Below, piece by piece: positions 36,686-45,332 of a stretch of 64,000 nt of DNA. The position numbers were made by a program, and so were the translations under genes. The stretch is from contig NZ_UFQC01000015.1 of assembly GCF_900496975.1 (NCBI RefSeq), forward strand, positions 1 to 64,000, read 5' to 3'. The notes under the pieces are model-generated. The model was not told the origin of the DNA, did not search any database, and saw only the letters and a list, made by a program, of their open reading frames with translations. Position 1 is the stretch's first letter. Each line of letters begins with the position of its first letter. The stretch comes from Achromobacter veterisilvae. GTDB lineage: Bacteria > Pseudomonadota > Gammaproteobacteria > Burkholderiales > Burkholderiaceae_B.

Positions 36686-37291
36686 TCATCCCAGGAAGGC
36701 CTTCAAGTTTGGACGGGTTTTCTCGTATTTCGAGAGAGAGGGAACCGAATCAGAGTCGCCTGCGTAGGTGGCGCACATGAACCAGGCGTTGTACCAAGCG
36801 CGGAATGAGGCCTCATGTCGGTTGGGCGAAATGTTCTCCGCGTTCTTAATGGCACTCCGACACTCTTGAGCGCCCACGGCGCTGAATCGTGAAGAGCCCT
36901 GGTATTGCACCGCGCGGTTACGGACGAGCTGTGTCTCGGCTAAGAAAAGTTGGGCCTTCGCGTTGTAATCAGCAACCAGTTTCTGTTCTTGCGCGGCTTT
37001 CGCTTCAGTCTTTGCTGCCTCCGCGCGTTGTGTCTTCATAACGCCAGCGGTCAGAAGCACCCCTGCGCCCAGGGCGATAAAAGCCACGACGCCCGGTTTG
37101 AAAGTCAAGTTCGGAGGAAGGCGCTTCCTCACGAAGATTCCCACAATGACGGCCACCAACACGGCGGTGCCGAAGAAACTTGCCATGTTTGCGAACGCGT
37201 ACCAACCGACAACGAACAGTCCGAAGGCCACCACGGGGAAGAGCACACACGCGACAATTCCAAGTAACGGTCTGCCAAATTTATCGAACAC
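36686..37291 (-). CDS. Hypothetical membrane protein, about 200 residues
   Basis: Three hydrophobic segments fill the first ~85 residues (LLGIVACVLFPVVAFGLFVV; MASFFGTAVLVAVIVGIFV; GVVAFIALGAGVLLTAGVM). A charged, Ala/Lys-rich helix follows, then a C-terminal soluble domain with two Cys (AQECRSAIKN, FMCATYAGDS). GGGAG sits 6 nt before a GTG at 37291 but directly against the ATG at 37297, so the GTG is the likelier start. No family recognised. Composition is less GC-rich than the housekeeping genes. Confidence 0.7.
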   Translation of the reverse strand: MFDKFGRPLLGIVACVLFPVVAFGLFVVGWYAFANMASFFGTAVLVAVIVGIFVRKRLPPNLTFKPGVVAFIALGAGVLLTAGVMKTQRAEAAKTEAKAAQEQKLVADYNAKAQLFLAETQLVRNRAVQYQGSSRFSAVGAQECRSAIKNAENISPNRHEASFRAWYNAWFMCATYAGDSDSVPSLSKYEKTRPNLKAFLG

Positions 37292-37431
37292 AAACATCTC
37301 CCGGAGAAAAATCGTTATAAATTCTATAACGATTTGAGCTGATTGTGTGTGAACATTGCCATAAGTGATCTTTCGTATCTTGCGCGTTTATGCCGTCGAC
37401 TTGCCTCTCGCCTCTGACATGCTTCTTCGCC

Positions 37432-37998
37432 TTACCGGGACTTCGCAAAGCCCTTCGCCAGCCGCCAGCGGACCATAAGCAGCAGCCCTCGCATCGAGTA
37501 GCAAATCAGCAGGGCTCCCGATGCGTCTCCAATGAACATTGCCACAAGCGATTCAATGCCGGGGGGATTGACGGCCGTCAATAGTGCCCAGGCGAAATGC
37601 AGCGTAGCGTTCAGAAGCGCGTAGAGGACGATGCAGAACAGCAAGCCAGCAGGCGTCAGATTCCGCAAGTTCTTCCCCATCTTGAGAACCTCGCGCGCCA
37701 AGAAGTACGCTGCCAGCGGTGCTACAGTGGCGATCACTCCGCCGACCGCTGATCGAAGAAAATCGTCCGGAAAGAAATAGAAGAAGCATGCGATCCAAGA
37801 CGCGACCAGAAGGCCGGTTGCCCCCGCAAACCCGAATAGAAGCGTCGCCAGGAGACGAACACCCGCCGGCAGATATACCCAGTTCACGCCGCGCACGAAT
37901 TCGGATTGTGTGAACACCCACTCGTTCGCCGCCAGGCTCAGTAAAAAGGCCACAGCCGTAACTGAAGCCCATTTCAGGTGTTCAAGCGCGCTTGTCAT
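37432..37998 (-). CDS. Integral membrane protein, MASE1-like (tentative)
   Basis: A 188-residue protein with about five membrane segments, e.g. WASVTAVAFLLSLAANEW, VRLLATLLFGFAGATGLL and AGLLFCIVLYALLNATLHFA. The pattern of a Leu-Pro-Ala-Gly-Val-Arg loop before a helix resembles MASE1-type sensory membrane domains, but there is no output domain. It starts 50 bp from a divergent small winged-helix gene (38049), suggesting a sensor/regulator pair. Confidence 0.7.
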   Translation of the reverse strand: MTSALEHLKWASVTAVAFLLSLAANEWVFTQSEFVRGVNWVYLPAGVRLLATLLFGFAGATGLLVASWIACFFYFFPDDFLRSAVGGVIATVAPLAAYFLAREVLKMGKNLRNLTPAGLLFCIVLYALLNATLHFAWALLTAVNPPGIESLVAMFIGDASGALLICYSMRGLLLMVRWRLAKGFAKSR

Positions 37999-38048
37999 GT
38001 GAGGCGACGGTGGGTTAGAGTTTTGAGCGACGTTAGTGATAGAAGAGC

Positions 38049-38396
38049 ATGACTCGCCCCGCAGATATCTACATCCGCTTTCTGCGTCTGGCAGAAGCGT
38101 TGAGTGGACTACCTTCTCTCCCATCCTTGGATCCGTTGGAAGAACGGATTCTGACATTCATCGCCCTTGCCTCGCGTGAAGACCGTTCATTGTCGGTGCG
38201 TGACGTGATGGGGGCAGATGATATTGGCTCGCCAGCGACTTTGCACGCCCGCTTGAAGTCGATGCGCGAAAAGGGCTGGTTGACCTTGGACGATACGGAA
38301 GACGCCCGTCGCAAGAACGTGGTCCTCACTCAAGCCGCCCTTAAGCACTTTGATCGTCTGTCCGCGTGCCTTGTCGAAGCCACAAAGAAGGCCTGA
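38049..38396 (+). CDS. Small winged-helix (MarR-like) DNA-binding protein
   Basis: A 115-residue protein. LSVRDVMGADDIGSPATLHA followed by RLKSMREKGWLTL and VVLTQAALKHFDRL fits a winged helix-turn-helix of the MarR type. It is divergent from the small membrane protein at 37432-37998 and could regulate it. Family assignment is by pattern only. Confidence 0.7.
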   Translation: MTRPADIYIRFLRLAEALSGLPSLPSLDPLEERILTFIALASREDRSLSVRDVMGADDIGSPATLHARLKSMREKGWLTLDDTEDARRKNVVLTQAALKHFDRLSACLVEATKKA

Positions 38397-39017
38397 TCAC
38401 GAGCGATCTTCATTTCCCGATACAGAATATAGAAAAGCGCGCATAGCCTATATTTTATGCGGCCCAGTAGATATAGAAAGATTTTGTGTACACCGTTGTG
38501 TACATCTTTTCAGACGGTGCTTGTTGACGAGTTGGGTAGCTGATAGGAGCGGGGATCGCCGGCGATAAGCGGCCGTAACGGATCGAGCGGCTATCCTCAC
38601 CTTGCAGCGCGTCATAGTAACCATTGCGCAGAGACCCGCTGGGCCTGTGAAGAGCGCTAACAGCGACAGTTCACGGCCGAAAGGTGCCGAGACCAGACGC
38701 AGTAGGTGCTCTTCCTCGATGCAAAAATCCAACATAAGCGACGACAGCGCAGAGATCAGCGCCTTTGATGGCTATCTTTCTCCAAATCTATGCGCGAAAT
38801 AAAGTATGCAAGTCATTGATTCATAAAGATTTGTCCATAGCAATGTGGATAATGTTGCGTTTTATATCAAGACCATGGCGCTGCTTCTGTGTGCGCGGGC
38901 TTTTTGGTGGAAGAGGTTTCGAGGCCAAGGAAGACTTCGTTTCGAAGTTTGTGGAGGTTGCGCTGTTTTTCTGTTCTGACTACACTGCGAACAGACCTAA
39001 ACTGGGAGCCGTGCACC
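38397..39017. other. Gene-poor spacer with paired TGTGTACA sites
   Basis: No credible coding gene in 621 bp. It contains two TGTGTACA boxes (38485-38492 and 38497-38504) inside a larger imperfect palindrome, a GCATA/TATGC hairpin near 38441-38460 and a perfect DnaA 9-mer at 38844-38852. The last 100 bp should hold the promoter and the GGGAG ribosome site of the next gene. Confidence 0.5.
38485..38504. promoter_or_regulatory. Operator-like pair of TGTGTACA boxes
   Basis: Two TGTGTACA copies start 12 bp apart and are flanked by AAAGA and TCTTT, giving a dyad. Related GTGTAC motifs recur at 41109-41205 at the other end of the islet. Confidence 0.5.
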
Positions 39018-39770
39018 ATGGCTGACAAAACAACTTTGAAACCGCCCTACGCGTCCTACCGAAGCTTCAGCAAGCTCATGGAAGATCTGCGCGCGCACCC
39101 TGTTCTTCCCGGCGTAATTGACCGCCATTATTTGTCGAAGCGCTCTGGCTCCGAGCGAGCAGCGTTGGTCGCAGCGCTTCGCTGGTTTGGATTGGTAGAT
39201 GAGGAAGGCGTGCCAACTGAAGCGTTGACACGCTTCATCACGGCTAACGAGGCAGAGCAGAAGAGTCTTTTGGCCGGCTTAGTTCACCAGTCTTATGCCT
39301 TCATGTCGGACGGCACAATTAACTTGGCGAACGCTACGACCGGTCAAATGGCGGAACGATTTCGACAGTACGAAATCTCTGGCTCCACTCTGACGAAGTC
39401 GATCACTTTCTTCCTGGCAGCCGCAAGGGAGGCAGGCATCGAGTTGAGCCCACACGTTAAAGCTCCTGCGGCTCCAGCAGCTAACGGAACAGCAAAAAAG
39501 CGTTCAAAACAATCTTTAGGAATTCCAGCAGCCGCTCCAGCTTCCGAAGTCCCATCAGCGGTCTCTACGCCGATGCACCCCAACAAGCCGGGGCGAATCT
39601 ACATACCTATCCCCATCTTTGGTGATCAAGGAATGATTGAGCTGCCTGACCAAATGGATGAACGCCAATGGGCGAGCGTGATCAAGATGACAGAGTTCAT
39701 CTTGAAAAATTATCGGGACACGATGGCCACGCCGTTTGAACGGCAAGCCGATGATGGAGGAGAGGAATGA
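39018..39770 (+). CDS. DUF5343-like protein
   Basis: A 250-residue protein. The N-terminal ~150 residues (PPYASYRSFSKLMEDLRAHP, then IDRHYLSKRSGSERAALVAA and LRWFGLVDEEGVPTEALTRF) match the pattern I associate with DUF5343: a helical domain of unknown function. A Pro/Ala-rich linker follows, then a short C-terminal segment GRIYIPIPIFGDQGMIELP. The start is set by GGGAG before the ATG. It is typical of accessory DNA; function unknown. Confidence 0.75.
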   Translation: MADKTTLKPPYASYRSFSKLMEDLRAHPVLPGVIDRHYLSKRSGSERAALVAALRWFGLVDEEGVPTEALTRFITANEAEQKSLLAGLVHQSYAFMSDGTINLANATTGQMAERFRQYEISGSTLTKSITFFLAAAREAGIELSPHVKAPAAPAANGTAKKRSKQSLGIPAAAPASEVPSAVSTPMHPNKPGRIYIPIPIFGDQGMIELPDQMDERQWASVIKMTEFILKNYRDTMATPFERQADDGGEE

Positions 39771-39814
39771 GAAGAGCGATAGCTGGTCGTTGCTAGCCTA
39801 CCGCGCGAGCCAGC

Positions 39815-39870
39815 AAAAAAGAAACACCCTAGAAAAGTAGCCAACTGACAGGAAGGGCTTTTCTAGGGTG
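39815..39870 (-). terminator. Strong terminator-like hairpin with no assigned upstream gene
   Basis: Perfect 13-bp arms CACCCTAGAAAAG (39825-39837) and CTTTTCTAGGGTG (39858-39870) enclose 20 nt. On the minus strand the stem is followed by TTTCTTTTTT. It would end a minus-strand transcript, but no annotated minus gene precedes it before 40220, so it may belong to a small RNA or a very short peptide gene. Confidence 0.7.
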
Positions 39871-40059
39871 GTGGTAGGCGGTAATAGCGCGCTCCAGCTT
39901 TTGTTACGACCTTGGCGGGAAAGAACAAAAGCGATCGGTGCGCACCGGCATGGTGGTCGAGAACGCCCCTCTGCCGATCACTGCATACGAACGTAAAGTT
40001 TAGCACTTTGCGGTGGTGATTTCCTATCGTTCTCGCTTCTCTCGTAAGAGGAAAGCGAC

Positions 40060-40173
40060 ATGAGTCCGAAAACGGTGTACGTGAACGCGTATACGCGCTG
40101 GAGGCTGGGCCGTGAGGAAAACGTCTGCGCGCATTGGCGCAGCGCTCCCGGTAGCCAACTGATGCTGTTCTAG
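40060..40173 (+). CDS. Small basic protein, 37 residues
   Basis: A short gene with its own signals: AAGAGG before the ATG and a strong terminator 10 bp after the stop. The product begins MSPKTVYVNAYTRWRLGREE and ends CAHWRSAPGSQLMLF. The aromatic/basic pattern V-Y-V-x-A-Y-T-R ... V-C-A-H-W-R-S looks like a conserved miniature domain rather than random sequence, and I have a sense of similar tiny proteins in other proteobacteria. Function unknown. Confidence 0.7.
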   Translation: MSPKTVYVNAYTRWRLGREENVCAHWRSAPGSQLMLF

Positions 40174-40182
40174 CGCAAGCGT

Positions 40183-40213
40183 CCCAGGCCGGGAAGCCCC
40201 GGTCTGGGTTTTT
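40183..40213 (+). terminator. Rho-independent terminator after the 37-residue gene
   Basis: An 11-bp stem CCCAGGCCGGG/CCCGGTCTGGG (one G-T pair) with loop AAGC, followed by five T (40209-40213). Confidence 0.92.
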
Positions 40214-40219
40214 GGGCTT

Positions 40220-40666
40220 TCAGGTTTTCGGGCGGAGGGCTGCACGCCACGTCATACCCGCTGCAGCCAGTTGCTTGTCCAATTCGCCAGCCAACACAGC
40301 CTGCTTCAGCAGGGCCAGCGTGTCAATCACCTGACTCTCAGAGTCGAGTTCAATGGCCGTCTTGCCTGGCGTGAGTTCGATCGGTCGGGATCCGTAGCGT
40401 AGTTCGACATACACCTTCGCGTTGCTCGCGACCCACCACCACTTCTGCAGGCGTTTTTCCACCAAGCGTTGTTCTTTGTTGCCCGTCGCAGGGTCAACAT
40501 AGGTGCGAGTATGCTCTGGACGGAAGTTCTTTCCATCGCGGCTGGCCTCCGCCAGTGCTAGCAGTTCGTCAATTCGGACCAGGAGACGGTGCCGCTTGCT
40601 GAATGTGGGAGACGGCACGGCTTTGCGGTCGGCCGATACGATCTTGACGCTTTTAAGGATCGACAT
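40220..40666 (-). CDS. DUF6641-like protein
   Basis: A 148-residue protein. MSILKSVKIVSADRK at the N terminus, a central RLQKWWWVASNAKVYVELRYG, and the C-terminal TLALLKQAVLAGELDKQL match what I recall of DUF6641, a family of unknown function in proteobacterial accessory DNA. AAAGGA lies 6 nt before the ATG. It is convergent with the 37-residue gene. Confidence 0.75.
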   Translation of the reverse strand: MSILKSVKIVSADRKAVPSPTFSKRHRLLVRIDELLALAEASRDGKNFRPEHTRTYVDPATGNKEQRLVEKRLQKWWWVASNAKVYVELRYGSRPIELTPGKTAIELDSESQVIDTLALLKQAVLAGELDKQLAAAGMTWRAALRPKT

Positions 40667-41280
40667 TGATTTCCTTTAGATCTGGGCGCCAGATGATGTA
40701 GTCGTCCTGGGTCCAGATCAACTAGCGGAATCGTGCGCCATAGAGCGTCGCAATGCTGAAGACGCATATCGTGGCCTGCAAAGGCCGGGTACATTTGGCC
40801 GTTCAATGCAAAAGGCAGGGCGACCCCGTAGACAGACGCGCTATCGGCGACGTGGTCGCGGGTGCTCGGCACTGGAAGTGCAACGCTGTGAGGGGCCATT
40901 CTCCTCGCCCACATAAGAGGTCGGCAAGTCGTGCAGTGACCGAGGCACTCAGCGGCCTATCGCATCCTGGATGCGCTTCCCGTCGGGCTTTCCGACAGTC
41001 ATCAATTCCGGCACGAGTGTCTGGATCGTCTTAGAGTACAAGCCCACTATCCTGCTCGCTGATCCGAAGCAGCACTTTGTACTGACGTGTGCATCGGCAT
41101 GAAGTGATTGTGTACACGAGAGCCAAAATTCAGCAGGAATAATTTCTGTATACGTATTTGCGTACACGAAAGGTATGGGCTCTAGCGGGTTTTCTGTGTA
41201 CGTATTGAAACATGGATTCTAGGAAAGATGCGGCTCTCCAGCCGATTTATGGAGTTTCCGGAACCTCCCGGAATCTCCTT
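40667..41280. other. Gene-poor spacer with clustered GTGTAC motifs
   Basis: In 614 bp I find no reading frame with a ribosome site or a recognisable product. The right 170 bp carry four related motifs: TGTGTACACG (41109), TGTATACGTA (about 41148), GCGTACACGA (about 41160) and TGTGTACGTA (about 41195). They may be operators of an islet regulator. mnmE ends at 41281. Confidence 0.5.
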
Positions 41281-42633
41281 TTATTTTCCAATACAGAAGC
41301 TGGAAAAAATCTCCCCCAGCAGATCGTCGCTGGTGAACTTCCCGGTGATGCTCGACAGGCTGTCATGCGCCAGCCGCAGTTCTTCCGCGAATAGATCCAG
41401 CACCCGGTCGTCCTGTTGCGCGTGTTCGCCGGCCAGCGCCAGGTGTTCCGCGGCGTCCTGCAAGGCGCGCAGGTGCCGTTCGCGGGCCAGCCAGGGGGAT
41501 TCAGCGCCGGGGTTCCAACCCGCGATCCGCAGCAGTTCGGCGCGCAGCGCATCCAGGCCGATGCCGCCCTTGGCCGAAATGCCCAGTTCTCCCGGGCCGG
41601 CGGCAAAGGCGGCGGCCAGCAGGTCCACCTTGTTGAATACCTTCAGGACGGGCGTGCGCGGCGGCAGGCGCGCGGTGATCTGGGCGTCCAGTTCGTCGCC
41701 GGGTTGGGTGGCGTCCTGCAGGTGCAGGATGAGGTCGGCGCGTTCGATTTCCTGCCAGGTGCGGGCGATGCCGATGCTCTCGACGGTGTCTTCGGTATCC
41801 CGAAGACCCGCGGTGTCGACAATGTGCAAAGGCACGCCGTCGATGTGGATTTCCTGTACGACTTTGTCCCGGGTCGTGCCCGCGATCGGGGTGACGATGG
41901 CGATGTCGTCGCCGGCCAGGGCGTTGAGCAGGCTGGATTTGCCGACGTTGGGCTGCCCGGCGAGCACGACGTGCAGGCCCTCGCGCAGGATCACGCCCTG
42001 GCGCGCCTGCGCGATCAGGCTGTCCAGGTCCGCGGTCAGCGCGTCGAGCGTGGGGCGCGCCTGATACTTTTCCAGGAAGTCGATTTCCTCTTCGGGGAAA
42101 TCCAGCGTGGCTTCGACCAGCATGCGCAAATGGATGATGCGGTCCGACAGGTCGTTCACGCGTGCAGAGAATTCGCCCGACAGGGAGGCCATGGCGCCGC
42201 GCGCGGCGGCCACCGACGACGCGTCGATCAGGTCGGCGACGGCCTCGGCCTGGGCCAGATCCATGCGGTCGTTCAGGAAGGCGCGGCGCGTGAATTCGCC
42301 GGGTTCGGCCAACCGGACGCCGAGGTCGCGGCCCGCGGTCAGGCAGCTTTCCAGCACGCGCCGCAACACCGCGGGGCCGCCATGTCCCTGCAATTCCAGC
42401 ACGTCTTCCCCGGTGTACGAATGCGGCGCGCGGAAGTAGATGGCGATGCCTTCGTCCAGCAGTTCGCCGGTCTCGGCCTTGAACGGCAGGTAGTGCGCGT
42501 GGCGCGGGGTGAGTTCGCGCTGGAACAGGCGGCGCACCAGGCCGGAAAGGTCCGCGCCGGACACGCGCACGACACCGATGCCGCCTCTTCCGGGGGCGGT
42601 GGCAATGGCGGCGATGGGGGCGTAGGCGGACAT
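41281..42633 (-). CDS. mnmE: tRNA uridine-5-carboxymethylaminomethyl GTPase MnmE
   Basis: A 450-residue GTPase that works with MnmG on wobble U34. The N-terminal folate-type domain is followed by the G domain: G1 GQPNVGKS (226-233), G2 AGTTR (251-255), G3 DTAG (273-276) and NKVD near residue 337. The C-terminal catalytic Cys is in CIGK (447-450). The start [18 protein letters not shown] matches the family; the ATG nine codons upstream does not. It separates the accessory islet from the dipeptide transporter operon. Confidence 0.96.
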   Translation of the reverse strand: MSAYAPIAAIATAPGRGGIGVVRVSGADLSGLVRRLFQRELTPRHAHYLPFKAETGELLDEGIAIYFRAPHSYTGEDVLELQGHGGPAVLRRVLESCLTAGRDLGVRLAEPGEFTRRAFLNDRMDLAQAEAVADLIDASSVAAARGAMASLSGEFSARVNDLSDRIIHLRMLVEATLDFPEEEIDFLEKYQARPTLDALTADLDSLIAQARQGVILREGLHVVLAGQPNVGKSSLLNALAGDDIAIVTPIAGTTRDKVVQEIHIDGVPLHIVDTAGLRDTEDTVESIGIARTWQEIERADLILHLQDATQPGDELDAQITARLPPRTPVLKVFNKVDLLAAAFAAGPGELGISAKGGIGLDALRAELLRIAGWNPGAESPWLARERHLRALQDAAEHLALAGEHAQQDDRVLDLFAEELRLAHDSLSSITGKFTSDDLLGEIFSSFCIGK

Positions 42634-42748
42634 ATTTCTGCGTAGGCGAAGCGAGAACAATAAGGGAATATAACTGTTGCGCGGGGGCTTGTTTGGTGGT
42701 TACTGTGGCCCCGAGGTTCAAAACCCGAAACAACTCTGGGAGATCACA

Positions 42749-44335
42749 ATGGCATCTCGGTTTTCGCGTGTCTTGGCCTGCGGTTCGGCCGCGGTGGTTC
42801 TGGCGTTTGGCACACTCAGTTCGGCCATGGCCCGCGATCTGGTGATCGCCCTGAAGACCGAACCGTCCTCCATGGATCCGCAGTACCACGCGCTCACGCC
42901 CAATACGCAGATCTCCCAGACCATCTTCGACACGCTGGTCGCGACCGACGCGCAGCTCAAGCCGCAGCCCGCGCTTGCCGAATCCTGGACCGTGGACGGC
43001 AAGGTATGGACCTTCAAGCTGCGCCCCGGCGTGAAGTTCTCCGACGGCACGCCGTTCACCGCTGAAGACGTCGTCTTTACCTATGCGCGCGTGCCCAAGG
43101 TGCCCAACAGCCCTTCGCCGTTCACGCTGTACCTGGGGTCGGTCGAGAAGACCGAAGCGGTGGATCCGCAGACCGTGCGCATCACCACCAAGGACGTGGC
43201 GCCGAACCTGCTGGTCAACCTGGCGCAGTTGCCCATCATGTCCAAGAAGGCCGCGTCGGGGCCCGCGGCGGAAGGCAAGACGACCACGGAACTCAATAGC
43301 GGCGACGGCCTGATCGGCACCGGCCCGTACAAGTTCGTGTCGTGGAAGCGGGGCGCGGAATTCGTGCTGGCGCGCAACGACAACTACTGGGGCAAGAAGC
43401 CCGAATGGGACCGCGTGGTCTACCGTCCGATCAGCAATGCCGCCGCGCGCGTGGCGGCGCTGCTGGCCGGGGACGTCGACATGATCGAGGATCCCCCGAC
43501 CGACGACCTGCCCAAGCTGAAGGGCGATAAGAAGCTCTTCGTCGAGGAAACGCCGTCGGTGCGCGTGGTGTACGTGGCGCTGGACCAGTTCGCGGAACCC
43601 TCGCCCGGCGTGCAGGGTACCGACAAGAATCCCATGAAGGACAAGCGCGTGCGCGAGGCGCTGTCGCTGGCCATCAACCGCGAGGCGCTGGTGGAACGCG
43701 TGATGGGCGGCGTGGCGCTGCCGGCGGGCAATCTGCTGCCCTACCCGATGTTCGGTTCCAGCAAAGAGCATTCGAAGGCGCCCAAGGCCGACGTCGAAAA
43801 GGCCAAGGCCCTGCTGAAGGAAGCGGGCTATCCCAACGGCTTTTCGATCACGCTGGGTTCGCCTTCGGGGCGCTACGTCAACGATTCGAAGGTGGCGCAG
43901 GCGATCGCCTCGATGTGGACCCGCGTCGGCGTGAAGACCAGCGTGGACGCGATGGCGCCCCCGGTGTTCTTCAAGAACCGCGACAGCTATGCGTTCTCGG
44001 CGTATCTGGCGGGCTGGTCGGTGACCAGCGGAGAAATGTCCAACGCGCTGACCTCGCTGCTGGTGACGCGCAATCCGGAGGCGGGCCTGGGCACCACCAA
44101 CCGCAGCCGCTACTCGAACCCCAAGATGGATGCCCTGGTCAAGGAAGCGTCGTCCACCATGGATGACGCCAAGCGCGCGCAGTTGCTGTCCCAGGCCAGC
44201 AATATCGCCATGGACGACTACGCCATGCTGCCGATCCATTTCGAGCTGTCGGTGTGGGCCATGAAGAACGATATCCGCTATCAGGGCCGGCCCGACCAGG
44301 TCACGCTTGCGCAGTTCGCGACCCTGAAGAAGTAA
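42749..44335 (+). CDS. ABC transporter peptide/dipeptide-type solute-binding protein (DppA-like)
   Basis: A 528-residue family 5 binding protein. The signal peptide covers about residues 1-28 (ending at SSAMA), and the mature part begins RDLVIALKTEPSSMDPQYHA. AESWTVDGKVWTFKLRPGVK and VREALSLAINREALVERVM are typical. GGGAG precedes the ATG at 42749. It heads a complete five-gene importer; the downstream M20 amidohydrolase suggests an acylated amino acid or peptide substrate. Confidence 0.93.
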   Translation: MASRFSRVLACGSAAVVLAFGTLSSAMARDLVIALKTEPSSMDPQYHALTPNTQISQTIFDTLVATDAQLKPQPALAESWTVDGKVWTFKLRPGVKFSDGTPFTAEDVVFTYARVPKVPNSPSPFTLYLGSVEKTEAVDPQTVRITTKDVAPNLLVNLAQLPIMSKKAASGPAAEGKTTTELNSGDGLIGTGPYKFVSWKRGAEFVLARNDNYWGKKPEWDRVVYRPISNAAARVAALLAGDVDMIEDPPTDDLPKLKGDKKLFVEETPSVRVVYVALDQFAEPSPGVQGTDKNPMKDKRVREALSLAINREALVERVMGGVALPAGNLLPYPMFGSSKEHSKAPKADVEKAKALLKEAGYPNGFSITLGSPSGRYVNDSKVAQAIASMWTRVGVKTSVDAMAPPVFFKNRDSYAFSAYLAGWSVTSGEMSNALTSLLVTRNPEAGLGTTNRSRYSNPKMDALVKEASSTMDDAKRAQLLSQASNIAMDDYAMLPIHFELSVWAMKNDIRYQGRPDQVTLAQFATLKK

Positions 44336-44357
44336 TGCGCGATTCGGGCGGTTTCTC

Positions 44358-45332
44358 GTGCTAGCCACGATCGTAAGAAGGCTGCTGCAGACCATCGTCG
44401 TCATGCTCGTCATGTCGGCGCTGGTCTTCGCCGGCATCTACATGGTGGGCGACCCGGTGTCGATGCTGGCGAGCCCCGAAGCCACCGAGGCGCAGCGCGC
44501 CGCGGTGCGCGCCTCGCTGGGCCTGGATCTGCCGCTGTGGCGGCAGTATCTGATCTTCATGGGGCAGGCGGTGCGCGGCGATTTCGGCAACAGCTTCCTG
44601 ACCGGCGAACCCGCCATGCGCCTGATCCTGGAACGCATGCCGGCCACCGTGGAACTGGCCTGTGTGGCCATGTTGCTGTCGGTGCTGATCGGCGTGCCCC
44701 TGGGGATCCGTGCCGGCCTGAAACCCAATGCGCCCGCGTCGCGCGCGATCATGACGGGGTCGGTGCTGGGGTTCTCGCTGCCCAATTTCTGGGTCGGCCT
44801 GATGCTCATCATGGTGTTCGCGGTGATGCTGGGCTGGGTGCCGGCGGGGGGGCGGGGACGGACCGTCAGCATCGGGTCCCTGCAATTGAGCGTGCTGACG
44901 CTCAACGGCTGGCTGAGCCTGGCGCTGCCGGCGGCCACCATTGCGCTCGCCAAGTGCGCGATGATCATCCGCGTGACGCGGGCGGCCACGCGCGAGGCCC
45001 TGCCCATGGACTACATCAAGTTCGCGCGCGCCAAGGGCCTGTCGGAAAGGCGCGTGCTGGGGGTGCATCTGCTGAAGAACATCCTGATTCCGGTGGTGAC
45101 GGTGGCGGGCCTGGAATTCGGCCAGGTGATGGCGTTCGCCGTGGTGACCGAGACCGTGTTTTCCTGGCCGGGCATGGGCAAGCTGCTGATCGATTCCATC
45201 ATCAACCTGGACCGTCCGGTGGTGGTGGCCTATCTGCTTCTGATCGTGTTCTTCCTGGTCATGCTGAACCTCGTGGTGGACATCATCTATACGGTGCTGG
45301 ACCCGCGCGTACGCCTGGATAGCCGCCGATGA
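44358..45332 (+). CDS. ABC transporter permease (DppB-like)
   Basis: A 324-residue membrane protein with six hydrophobic helices, a GTG start and the permease EAA loop region REALPMDYIKFARAKGLSER. It pairs with the next gene, overlapping it by 4 nt (ATGA), to form the channel of the dipeptide-type importer. Confidence 0.93.
   Translation: MLATIVRRLLQTIVVMLVMSALVFAGIYMVGDPVSMLASPEATEAQRAAVRASLGLDLPLWRQYLIFMGQAVRGDFGNSFLTGEPAMRLILERMPATVELACVAMLLSVLIGVPLGIRAGLKPNAPASRAIMTGSVLGFSLPNFWVGLMLIMVFAVMLGWVPAGGRGRTVSIGSLQLSVLTLNGWLSLALPAATIALAKCAMIIRVTRAATREALPMDYIKFARAKGLSERRVLGVHLLKNILIPVVTVAGLEFGQVMAFAVVTETVFSWPGMGKLLIDSIINLDRPVVVAYLLLIVFFLVMLNLVVDIIYTVLDPRVRLDSRR

Noticed and set aside
40753-41034. 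A 93-codon frame between the DUF6641-like gene and mnmE
   Set aside because: No ribosome site, unusual composition and no family pattern; an overlapping minus-strand frame is equally plausible, so neither was called.
41501-44437. A 978-codon minus-strand frame opposite the DppA-like gene and over mnmE
   Set aside because: It covers mnmE in the wrong frame and the binding-protein gene in antisense; no recognisable domain.
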